Shown here: positions 56,299 through 64,000 of the stretch, piece after piece
Layout: each line of letters opens with the position of its first letter
Numbering within the stretch: the first letter of the stretch is position 1
From: an uncultured Methanobrevibacter sp.
GTDB lineage: Archaea; Methanobacteriota; Methanobacteria; Methanobacteriales; Methanobacteriaceae
DNA: 64,000 nt
Direction of reading: 5' to 3'
Assembly (NCBI GenBank): GCA_900317865.1
Contig: ONIK01000005.1
Coordinates: 17,508 to 81,507 of the forward strand
Notes under the pieces: generated by a model
Databases searched by the model: none
What the model saw: the letters and a program-made list of their open reading frames with translations, nothing else
What the model was told of the DNA's origin: nothing
Position numbers and translations under genes: made by a program

Positions 56299-58997
56299 AA
56301 AATCATATCTAAGTTTTCAGATTGCAAGATATCAACCTTTTTACCAGATGCACCTACAATCTCTTTTTTAATATTTAACATGCCCTCACTGACTACTAAA
56401 TCATCAATAGCCAATTCATGATTTTCACTTAAAACAGAATCAATTTCATCCAATGGAGTTGATTTTAAATAGCCAATGATTTTACCTGCATCACCTTTGA
56501 ATTTAGGTCCGATTTGAGACATGTCCGGTTCAACTTCAATGATTTTTTCATGAACTTCAGGTTTTCCGGATTTGATAGCTAAATCTTTGATTTTTAAAGT
56601 ACCTTTAATATCATCTGCAAACTCTTCAAAGATGTTAATTAAATCACTGTCAGTAGTGTAGACATTAACTTCGGCAAGTTCTGCATTCAAAGGTATTTTT
56701 GAAGCAGATTTGAATCTTCTGACCTCATCAATCAAATCAACAGTATTATCTCCTTTTGTTTCAAATTCTTCACTGATTAATTCTTCAGTTACTTCAGGCC
56801 ATAATGTGGTGTGAATTGACTCATCACCAAAGTACTGGTAAACCTCTTCAGCAAAGAATGGTACGATTGGAGCAAGCAATTTAAGTGAAGTTTCAACAAC
56901 TGTCCTTAAAGTGTATTTTGCAGCCCTTCTTGATTCATCACTTACATCACTGTACAATCTGTATTTTACTGCTTCAATATATTCGTCACAGAAATCATGC
57001 CAGAAGAATCTTTCAATGGATGTTATTGTTTCAGCAAAGTTATATTGAGCAAATGCATTATCCACTTTAACATTCAAGCTGTTTAATTTTGATAATATCC
57101 ATAAATCCAGTGGTCCTAAATTATCTTTAACATCCTCATAGGATATTTCCTCATCAAATATCTGCATACTGATGAATCTAAATGCATTCCAGAATTTTCT
57201 GAGGAATCTGTATCCGTGCTTGATTTCTTTCCATTCAAACTGCACATCAGATCCCGGTACACTGTTGGCCGCCCAAGTCCTTAATGCATCAGCACCATAC
57301 TGTTCAATGACTTCTTCAGGTCCAACAACAAATTCAGGTCTTGATTTACTCATTTTATTTCCGTCTTCACCAAATACCATACCGTTAATTACAATATCTT
57401 CAAACGGTTTTTGACCGGTTAAAGCCAAACATCTGATGGTTGTATAAAATGCCCATGTACGGATGATGTCATGTCCTTGCGGACGGATGTTTGATGGGAA
57501 ATGATTGATATAATCCTCATCAGGCCATCCTACAATGGATAGCGGTGAAATTGATGAATCCATCCAGGTATCAAGTACATCTTCTTCAGGAATAAACTCT
57601 TCACAGCCACATTCACATGCATGTTTAGGTTTATCCTGAGTTGGATCAATTGGTAAGTCTTCAACATCAGGCAATATTACTTTTCCACAGTCTTTACAGT
57701 ACCAGACAGGAATTGGAGTTGCGAAAATTCTTTGTCTTGAAATACACCAGTCCCATTCCATGGAATCTGCCCAGTTGACCATACGGGATTTCATATGCTC
57801 AGGCACCCAGTTCATTTCATCTGCTGCAACTTTGGTTTTTTCAATTAAATCCCTTACAGCTACAAACCATTGCTTTTTAACAAGAATCTCAATAGGAGTT
57901 TTACATCTCCAGCACTGACCGACATTTTGGTCCACCTGTTCCTGTTTTAATAAGTAACCTTCACTGTCCAAATCTTCAATAGTCTGTTTTTTACAGCTTT
58001 GTAAATCCATTCCTTCATATCTGCCGGCAGCTTTGGTTAATGTACCTGTTTCATCAATTGCATTAATGATTTCCAAATCATATTTTTGAACCCAACTTAC
58101 GTCAGTTTTATCCCCGAAGGTACAAATCATTACTGCACCAGTACCGAATTCAGGATCTACCTCTTCATCTGCAATGATTTTTACTTTTTGATGTGACAAT
58201 GGCACTTCAACATATTTGCCTAACAAATGAGTGTATCTTTCATCTTCAGGGTGAATTACTACAGCCACACAAGCAGACATTAATTCCGGACGGGTTGTTG
58301 CAATTAAAATACCTTCTTCTTTAGGGTCAGCCTGTTTGCCTGAAGCTTGTGAAGATACAATATCACCATAAGAATCATCCACCGCAGGAGGGAAGTTAAC
58401 ATAGTTTAAAAATGTAGTATTATCACTATATTCTACTTCTGCAAATGCAATAGCTGTTTCACAACGAGGACACCAGTTTACCGGGTGAATTCCCTGATAA
58501 ATCAATCCTTCATTATACATTTTTAAAAACGAATACTGAGTCTTTTTCATGTATTCCGGAGTCATGGTTACAAACTCACGAGTCCAGTCCTGTGAATAGC
58601 CCATTGCCTGCATTTGTGCTTTCATTTTAGCAATATTATCTGTAGTTAAATCAACACAATATTCTCTGAATTTAGCACGTGAAACATCATTTTTCTTGAT
58701 TCCATGAGTTTCTTCTACTTTTACTTCAGTTGGAAGACCATGACAATCCCATCCCTGGGTAAATAATACATCATGACCTTTTTGTCTTCTGTATCTTGCG
58801 TTCATATCAATATAAACCCAATTTAAAACATGGCCCAAGTGAATTGAACCTGTTGGGTATGGTGGGGGAGTATCAATTACATATCTAGGACGAGATCCAT
58901 CTCCAATGTATTTGTAGATGTCTTCATCTTCCCATTTTTGCTCCCATTCTTTTTCTTTTTTAAAATCATAGTCTTTAGGAATTTCTTCGTTTGACAT
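56283..58997 (-). CDS. valS: valyl-tRNA synthetase
   Basis: Class I synthetase for tRNA-Val. 904 residues, the normal length for the archaeal enzyme. The HIGH motif is [15 protein letters not shown] (about 53), the KMSKS loop is [11 protein letters not shown] (about 550), with the editing domain between ([19 protein letters not shown]) and a zinc-binding CECGCEE insert near 465. The C-terminal anticodon-binding domain ends in the stretch with [17 protein letters not shown] lies upstream of the ATG. It is divergent from the ABC transporter genes. Confidence 0.97.
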   Translation of the reverse strand: MSNEEIPKDYDFKKEKEWEQKWEDEDIYKYIGDGSRPRYVIDTPPPYPTGSIHLGHVLNWVYIDMNARYRRQKGHDVLFTQGWDCHGLPTEVKVEETHGIKKNDVSRAKFREYCVDLTTDNIAKMKAQMQAMGYSQDWTREFVTMTPEYMKKTQYSFLKMYNEGLIYQGIHPVNWCPRCETAIAFAEVEYSDNTTFLNYVNFPPAVDDSYGDIVSSQASGKQADPKEEGILIATTRPELMSACVAVVIHPEDERYTHLLGKYVEVPLSHQKVKIIADEEVDPEFGTGAVMICTFGDKTDVSWVQKYDLEIINAIDETGTLTKAAGRYEGMDLQSCKKQTIEDLDSEGYLLKQEQVDQNVGQCWRCKTPIEILVKKQWFVAVRDLIEKTKVAADEMNWVPEHMKSRMVNWADSMEWDWCISRQRIFATPIPVWYCKDCGKVILPDVEDLPIDPTQDKPKHACECGCEEFIPEEDVLDTWMDSSISPLSIVGWPDEDYINHFPSNIRPQGHDIIRTWAFYTTIRCLALTGQKPFEDIVINGMVFGEDGNKMSKSRPEFVVGPEEVIEQYGADALRTWAANSVPGSDVQFEWKEIKHGYRFLRKFWNAFRFISMQIFDEEISYEDVKDNLGPLDLWILSKLNSLNVKVDNAFAQYNFAETITSIERFFWHDFCDEYIEAVKYRLYSDVSDESRRAAKYTLRTVVETSLKLLAPIVPFFAEEVYQYFGDESIHTTLWPEVTEELISEEFETKGDNTVDLIDEVRRFKSASKIPLNAELAEVNVYTTDSDLINIFEEFADDIKGTLKIKDLAIKSGKPEVHEKIIEVEPDMSQIGPKFKGDAGKIIGYLKSTPLDEIDSVLSENHELAIDDLVVSEGMLNIKKEIVGASGKKVDILQSENLDMILEVIR

Positions 58998-59171
58998 ATA
59001 TTTTCTCCTAAATAATACTTAAATAAAAATAATATTATAAATTATATCTTTTATTATTAATAAAAATATTTAATTTTTAGTCAATTTTAATACAAAAATT
59101 CTTTAAATAACGAATATTTATATTAATCAAAAACCAAAAAAGATAATAAAAAAATAGAAGTTGAAAGGATT

Positions 59172-60974
59172 ATGGATTTAAAAAAAACACTAACAACAAT
59201 AGGAAAATTACTTAAACCATTAAAAAAGAGCATTATTCCTCTTTTTCTTATCATATTATTCCTGTTGATTGATGTTTACTGTAACCTAACCCTGCCATCA
59301 TACACTGCAGATATTGTAGATATCGGAATCCAGAACACCGATTTCAGCTACATAATAAGTGTAGGAACTATGATGATGGTCATGGTTTTAATAGGGGTTT
59401 TTGCCACAATCGGCCTTTCATACTTCTCAAGCAAAGTATCCGCCGCATACGGAAGAGATTTAAGAAAAATAAGTTATGAGAAGATTTTGAAATTTTCAAA
59501 TTTTGAATTGAATAAAATATCCCGAGCATCACTTATTACACGTAACACAAACGATGTATACCAAATACAGATTTTTTTAGGTTTGTTTTTTACAACAATA
59601 CTATTTTCACCAATATTAGGTATAGGAAGCATAATCAAAGCCATGGAACTTGGAACCAATCTTTTATGGATTATTGCAGTGACATTTGCCGCAATAATAA
59701 TTCCTTTCCTTATAATATTCCTGAAAATTGTGCCATTCTTTAGCATGATGCAGGAACTGACTGATAAAATCAACCAGACATCAAGAGAGATATTAATAGG
59801 CATGCCCGTTATTAAGGCATTCGTAAGACAGGATTATGAGGAAGAAAGATTTGAAGAAACCAATGAAGACTACAAATCAGTGAATCTGAAAGTTTTTAGA
59901 ATCCTATTAACTTTATTGCCCGCAATGACATTATTGCTGAATTTGATGATAGTTCTTATCTTATACTTTGGAGCATATGATGCGATTAGAGGTGAAATAT
60001 TAACCGGAACAATCATAGCATTCATCCAATATGCCACACAAATTGTAATGGCATTTTTAATGATGGGCGGATTTCTGGTAATGACTCCAAGAATTTTAGT
60101 ATCCGGAAGACGTGTTGCTGAAGTGATAAATACCGAAATATCAATTAGTGACGGCCCAATTGATAAAATAGATGATAATCCTACAATAGAATTTAAAAAT
60201 GTAACTTACATTTATCCTGGAAGTGAAAAGGAAATATTGAAAAATATCAATTTTAAATTAGAGAAAGGAAAGACCACTGCAATAATTGGCGGAACCGGAA
60301 GCGGTAAATCTACAATCCTAAACTTAATTCCACGTCTTCAGGATGTAAGTGATGGTGAAATCCGGGTTAATGATAAAAATATCAAAGATTATAAATTATC
60401 AACCCTAAGGGATAGAATATCCTATGCTCCTCAAAAGGCAATTCTTTTTGAAGGAACAATAAGGTCAAATATGCAAATAGGCAAGGAATATGCCAGTGAT
60501 GAAGAGATTGAAAAAGCATTGAAAATGGCAGAAGTAGACTTTATTGAAAGTTTAGATGATGAAGTTTCCCAAGGAGCATCCAATTTTTCAGGCGGACAGA
60601 AACAGCGTCTTCAGCTGGCAAGATCCATAATAGCCAAACGTGACTTTTATCTGTTTGATGACTGTTTTTCAGCCCTTGACATGAATACAGAAGCGAAAGT
60701 GAAAGAAAATTTAAAAAGTTTAAAAGAAAATTCCTCAATGCTCATTATCTCACAGAGAATTTCAACAATTATGGATGCTGATGAAATAATCCTGCTTGAT
60801 GAAGGAGAGATAATTGACAAAGGCAGCCATGATTACCTAAATGAAAACTGCGACATTTACAGAGAAATTGTATCTTCCCAAATAGAACAATCCAAAGAGT
60901 TAATATATGATGAAAAATCCTCCAGTTTTACTATAGATACAAATCATATCAAAAAAACTACAGGAGGCAAATAA
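59172..60974 (+). CDS. ABC exporter half-transporter, first subunit
   Basis: 600 residues: a six-helix membrane domain (about 15-310) and an ATPase domain (about 340-575). Walker A GGTGSGKST, signature FSGGQKQR, Walker B FYLFDDCFSALD. The catalytic Glu after Walker B is an Asp, which marks the degenerate site of a heterodimeric exporter. It makes a pair with the next gene, whose ATG is 1 nt after its stop codon. The substrate (drug, lipid or peptide) is unknown; the MdlA/TmrA type is the closest class. Confidence 0.93.
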   Translation: MDLKKTLTTIGKLLKPLKKSIIPLFLIILFLLIDVYCNLTLPSYTADIVDIGIQNTDFSYIISVGTMMMVMVLIGVFATIGLSYFSSKVSAAYGRDLRKISYEKILKFSNFELNKISRASLITRNTNDVYQIQIFLGLFFTTILFSPILGIGSIIKAMELGTNLLWIIAVTFAAIIIPFLIIFLKIVPFFSMMQELTDKINQTSREILIGMPVIKAFVRQDYEEERFEETNEDYKSVNLKVFRILLTLLPAMTLLLNLMIVLILYFGAYDAIRGEILTGTIIAFIQYATQIVMAFLMMGGFLVMTPRILVSGRRVAEVINTEISISDGPIDKIDDNPTIEFKNVTYIYPGSEKEILKNINFKLEKGKTTAIIGGTGSGKSTILNLIPRLQDVSDGEIRVNDKNIKDYKLSTLRDRISYAPQKAILFEGTIRSNMQIGKEYASDEEIEKALKMAEVDFIESLDDEVSQGASNFSGGQKQRLQLARSIIAKRDFYLFDDCFSALDMNTEAKVKENLKSLKENSSMLIISQRISTIMDADEIILLDEGEIIDKGSHDYLNENCDIYREIVSSQIEQSKELIYDEKSSSFTIDTNHIKKTTGGK

Positions 60975-60975
60975 T

Positions 60976-62766
60976 ATGGCGAGAAAACCCAGAAGGGCGC
61001 CTCCTGAAAAACCGGCAAATACCAAACAGTCCATAAAAAACATATTCAGCCTATTAACCGGATATAAATTGAAGATAACTTTTACAGTTATTTGCGGAAT
61101 CATATCGACAGTATTTTCAGTTATAGGTCCTCTTTTAATTGGATTTGCTACAACTGCAATATTTGACGGAATAAACTCTGGAAACATGAATCTAGAATAT
61201 ATACTCAATTTGCTCACCATAATCGTGATTTTATATATTGTAAGTGCAGTATTTTCATACCTTCAAAGCTACCTATTGCTGGACATAACTGCTGACATAA
61301 GCTATAATTTAAGGAAAGAGTTAATTGAAAAAGTAACTCACTTGTCAATGGGAGATTTGGATATAAATACCAGAGGAGATATTTTATCAAGAATTACAAA
61401 CGATGTGGACTCCCTGCAATCAGGAATCGTTCAGACATTTAACCAATTATTAACCGGCGTCGTTACAATAGTTGGTGTTACAGTAATGATGCTTTCCATT
61501 AATTTATGGCTGGCCATTACCACAATAGTTTTGGTTCCGATATCATTCTTCATTATAACCAAAGTTACTAAATTCTCGCAGGATTATTATTTAAAACAAT
61601 TGGAATACAGAGGCAGATTGAATGGACAAATTGAAGAATCATTTACAGGCCATGAAATCATCCGTTCATTTAACCAGGAAGACGAATCCATGAGAATTTT
61701 TGAAGAAGAAAATGAAAATTGGTATGAGCAGGAATGGAAATCCAAGTTCTTTTCAAGCCTGTCAACTCCGTTAGTGCATTTTATTTCCAATTTACAATAT
61801 GTGGTCATATCCGTTCTTGGAGCAGTGCTTGTGCTTCAAAATGCGATAAGCGTTGGAGACATTTTAGCATTTATCCAATACTCCAAAAACTTCACAACAC
61901 CAATTGAACAGATAACCAGAATAATGAATATGATACAGACTGCAATGGCCGCAAGTGAGAGGATATTTGAATTCCTGAAAATAGATGTTGAAGAAAACCC
62001 CTCCAAAAAACAAATCAAAGAGATAAATGAAGAAATCAGCTTTGAAAACGTTAACTTTGGCTACACTGAAGATGAACTGATAATAAAAGACCTGTCATTT
62101 AAAGTCAAAAAAGGAGAAAAAATAGCTATCGTAGGTGAAACCGGAGCGGGTAAAACAACCATTGTCAAATTGCTCATGAGATTCTATGATGTTAACAGCG
62201 GTGCAATAAAAATTGATGGTATAAACATTAACGAATACGATAAGCACAGCTTAAGGTCTCTTGTAGGCATGGTTCTTCAGGATACATGGCTATTCAATGA
62301 TAGTATTTTTAACAATATCCGTTATGGAAAATTAGATGCTACTGAAGAAGAAATTAAAACTGCTTCAAAAGAAGCGCATGCAGATCATTTCATAATGCAA
62401 AATCCTGACGGATATGAAATGATGCTGAACGAAGATGCAGATAACATTTCCCATGGGCAAAAACAGCTTTTGACAATTGCAAGAACAATACTTGCTAAAA
62501 AACAAATATTGATTCTGGATGAGGCTACTTCATCAGTTGATACAAGAACCGAAATGATAATTCAAAAGGCTATGGATAAACTAATGAAAAATAGAACCAG
62601 TTTTATTATAGCCCATAGACTTTCAACCGTTAGGGATGCAGATAAAATACTCGTTATTGAAGATGGGCATATTATTGAGCAGGGAAATCATGAAGAATTG
62701 CTGGAACAAAAAGGATATTATTACAACACATTGAATGCTCAAAATAATGATATCTCCCATGAATAA
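60976..62766 (+). CDS. ABC exporter half-transporter, second subunit
   Basis: 596 residues with the same layout: six membrane helices (about 30-320) and an ATPase domain (about 345-590). Walker A GETGAGKTT and Walker B ILILDEATSSVD are canonical with the catalytic Glu; the signature reads ISHGQKQ rather than SGGQ, as expected for the half-site opposite the partner's degenerate motor. GGAGGC in the end of the upstream gene serves as ribosome site. Together the two form one heterodimeric exporter. Confidence 0.93.
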   Translation: MARKPRRAPPEKPANTKQSIKNIFSLLTGYKLKITFTVICGIISTVFSVIGPLLIGFATTAIFDGINSGNMNLEYILNLLTIIVILYIVSAVFSYLQSYLLLDITADISYNLRKELIEKVTHLSMGDLDINTRGDILSRITNDVDSLQSGIVQTFNQLLTGVVTIVGVTVMMLSINLWLAITTIVLVPISFFIITKVTKFSQDYYLKQLEYRGRLNGQIEESFTGHEIIRSFNQEDESMRIFEEENENWYEQEWKSKFFSSLSTPLVHFISNLQYVVISVLGAVLVLQNAISVGDILAFIQYSKNFTTPIEQITRIMNMIQTAMAASERIFEFLKIDVEENPSKKQIKEINEEISFENVNFGYTEDELIIKDLSFKVKKGEKIAIVGETGAGKTTIVKLLMRFYDVNSGAIKIDGININEYDKHSLRSLVGMVLQDTWLFNDSIFNNIRYGKLDATEEEIKTASKEAHADHFIMQNPDGYEMMLNEDADNISHGQKQLLTIARTILAKKQILILDEATSSVDTRTEMIIQKAMDKLMKNRTSFIIAHRLSTVRDADKILVIEDGHIIEQGNHEELLEQKGYYYNTLNAQNNDISHE

Positions 62767-62877
62767 GACTTAAATCGAAAATGCTAAACACCACAAAGAA
62801 TGGTTAATATAGATAAATATATAATATAATATATTCATAAATAATTATATTATAAATCTTTAAAGGACTGTTAAATA

Positions 62878-63237
62878 ATGGAATTACTATGGTTTTATGT
62901 TGCAATTGTTTTAGCTATAAGCGATATAGTACACACGCAATTAATGTGGAAAGTTCTAAATAACTTTTACATTATCCTAGGTGGTTTAATATACCATTCA
63001 GTTGACAATTCCCCGTGGAAAACATGGGTAGTCCACGAATTAATGGAAGCAGTATTTCACTTTATAGTATTGTCCATAGTCTTCCTATCTCCTACAATAG
63101 GACTTTTAGCGGCCACAATTCATTTTATAATTGATGTAAGTCATACTGTTTTAATAGGCCATATGGGCGAATTGGAACATAGGGCACTACATTTTCTTAT
63201 TGAATCATTATTTTTCATGATGATCTACGGATTATAA
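62878..63237 (+). CDS. small integral membrane protein of unknown function
   Basis: 119 residues, almost all hydrophobic, with about four membrane helices and several His in or near them (DIVHTQLMWK, WVVHELMEAVFHF, IHFIIDVSHTVLIGHMGELEHRALHF). The regular His/Glu pattern could hint at metal or lipid binding, but no family is recognised. AAAGGA lies upstream of the ATG. It lies 24 bp before pheT and may be co-transcribed with it. Confidence 0.75.
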   Translation: MELLWFYVAIVLAISDIVHTQLMWKVLNNFYIILGGLIYHSVDNSPWKTWVVHELMEAVFHFIVLSIVFLSPTIGLLAATIHFIIDVSHTVLIGHMGELEHRALHFLIESLFFMMIYGL

Positions 63238-63261
63238 TCAAATTTTATGGAGCGTAATAAA

Positions 63262-64000
63262 TGCCAGTTATAACATTCAAATATCAAGATTTAAAAGATT
63301 TAGGAATATATATGGAGAAAGATGAATTAATAGACACATTACCAATGATGTCTAGTGATATTGAGGACTTTGATGATGAAGAAATTAAAGTAGAGTTCTT
63401 CCCTAACCGTCCGGACAATTTATCTGTCGAAGGAGTAGCTAGATCTTTTAAAGGATTTATCGGTCAGGAAACAGGCCTTCCAGACTATGAAGTAACATCT
63501 TCAGGCGAAAGTGTTACTGTTGAAGATGATGTGGCTGAAATCAGACCATATATTGGCTTTGCAAAAATCGATGATGTAGATTTTACTGGTGATAAACTCA
63601 AATATATTATGGATTTCCAGGAAAATCTCCATTGGGTAATCGGAAGAGACAGAAAAAAAGTAGCTATTGGTATTCACAATGCAGATGTTGTAAAAGCTCC
63701 ATTTAAATATATTGCAACTCCAAAACAGGAAAATGCTTTTGTTCCTCTTGAAAAAGATACTCCAATGACTCCAGAAGAAATCTTAACCGAACATGATAAA
63801 GGTAAGGATTATGCACATTTAATTGACAAATTTGATAAATATCCATTAATCCTGGACTGTGATGATAATATCCTATCAATGCCCCCAATCATTAACGGAG
63901 AGTTAACCAAAATCAAAGAAGATACCAAAAATATCATTGTAGATGTTACAGGTACTGACGAAAGAGCAGTTAACCAGGCATTAAACATCATATGCTGTTC
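63262..64000 (+). CDS. pheT: phenylalanyl-tRNA synthetase beta subunit, 5' part
   Basis: The frame begins [18 protein letters not shown] and stays open to the window end (246 codons seen). Marks of archaeal PheT are [19 protein letters not shown] near residue 55, [16 protein letters not shown] and [22 protein letters not shown] sequence ([17 protein letters not shown]). The beta subunit works with PheS in an alpha2-beta2 enzyme. GGAGCG precedes the ATG. The gene is cut only by the window edge. Confidence 0.95.

Overview
The window reads as a chromosomal segment of a low-GC methanogenic archaeon of the order Methanobacteriales, most likely a Methanobrevibacter. Support: an archaeal histone, thermosome, archaeal exosome/proteasome/RNase P genes, archaeal HMG-CoA reductase, Shine-Dalgarno sites of the GGTGAT/GAGGT type, TATA boxes of the TTTATATA type, and secreted proteins carrying pseudomurein-binding repeats. 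No methanogenesis gene lies inside the window, and the species is inferred, not proven.

Layout. 0.3-5.2 kb: histone, threonine synthase, a SpoIIM-like membrane protein overlapping trpS, tRNA-splicing endonuclease and a DtxR-type metal regulator. 5.3-9.8 kb: a 1498-residue secreted protein with Ig-like repeats, a TIM-barrel glycosidase-like domain, four pseudomurein-binding repeats and a transglutaminase-like cysteine peptidase domain. 10-20.6 kb: thermosome, a small secreted-protein gene with a stop at codon 3, TPR protein, a 51-residue zinc ribbon, DUF116 protein, an hmgA-sucD operon, PAP2 phosphatase, aroD and a signal-peptidase-like protein. 20.7-22.4 kb: amtB-glnK behind a clear NrpR-type operator. 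22.5-26.5 kb: HD phosphohydrolase, ubiX, cbiT, a membrane protein and mobA. 26.5-31.9 kb: the archaeal RNase P-proteasome-SBDS-exosome superoperon.

31.9-38.7 kb holds one giant secreted adhesin/papain-like protein gene, now split into two frames by a 184-bp deletion inside a 552-bp repeat array. 38.9-44.8 kb is rich in zinc-ribbon proteins: a membrane zinc-ribbon protein, a winged-helix regulator, and a four-gene operon (membrane-anchored protein, RecJ-like DHH protein with DnaJ-type zinc fingers, a seven-zinc-ribbon protein, an HExxH protein). 44.9-52.7 kb is a sulfur/iron region: superoxide reductase, iscU-iscS, metY, an iron-sulfur flavoprotein, cysS, tRNA-Cys, a Cys-rich HTH regulator, cysE and cysK. 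A shared inverted repeat (ATAAC-N4-GTTAT) lies in the metY, flavoprotein and cysK promoters and, in weaker form, the cysE promoter. cysS is frameshifted by a perfect 58-bp tandem duplication. 52.7-64 kb: aroA-nth, a CPBP protease, an unassigned structured RNA of about 200 nt, valS, a heterodimeric ABC exporter, a small membrane protein and the start of pheT.

Most notable items: the candidate ncRNA at 55.93-56.14 kb, the cysteine-regulon operator, the NrpR operator, the possible pseudomurein-degrading enzyme, the zinc-ribbon operon, and three gene lesions that are either real mutations or assembly faults.
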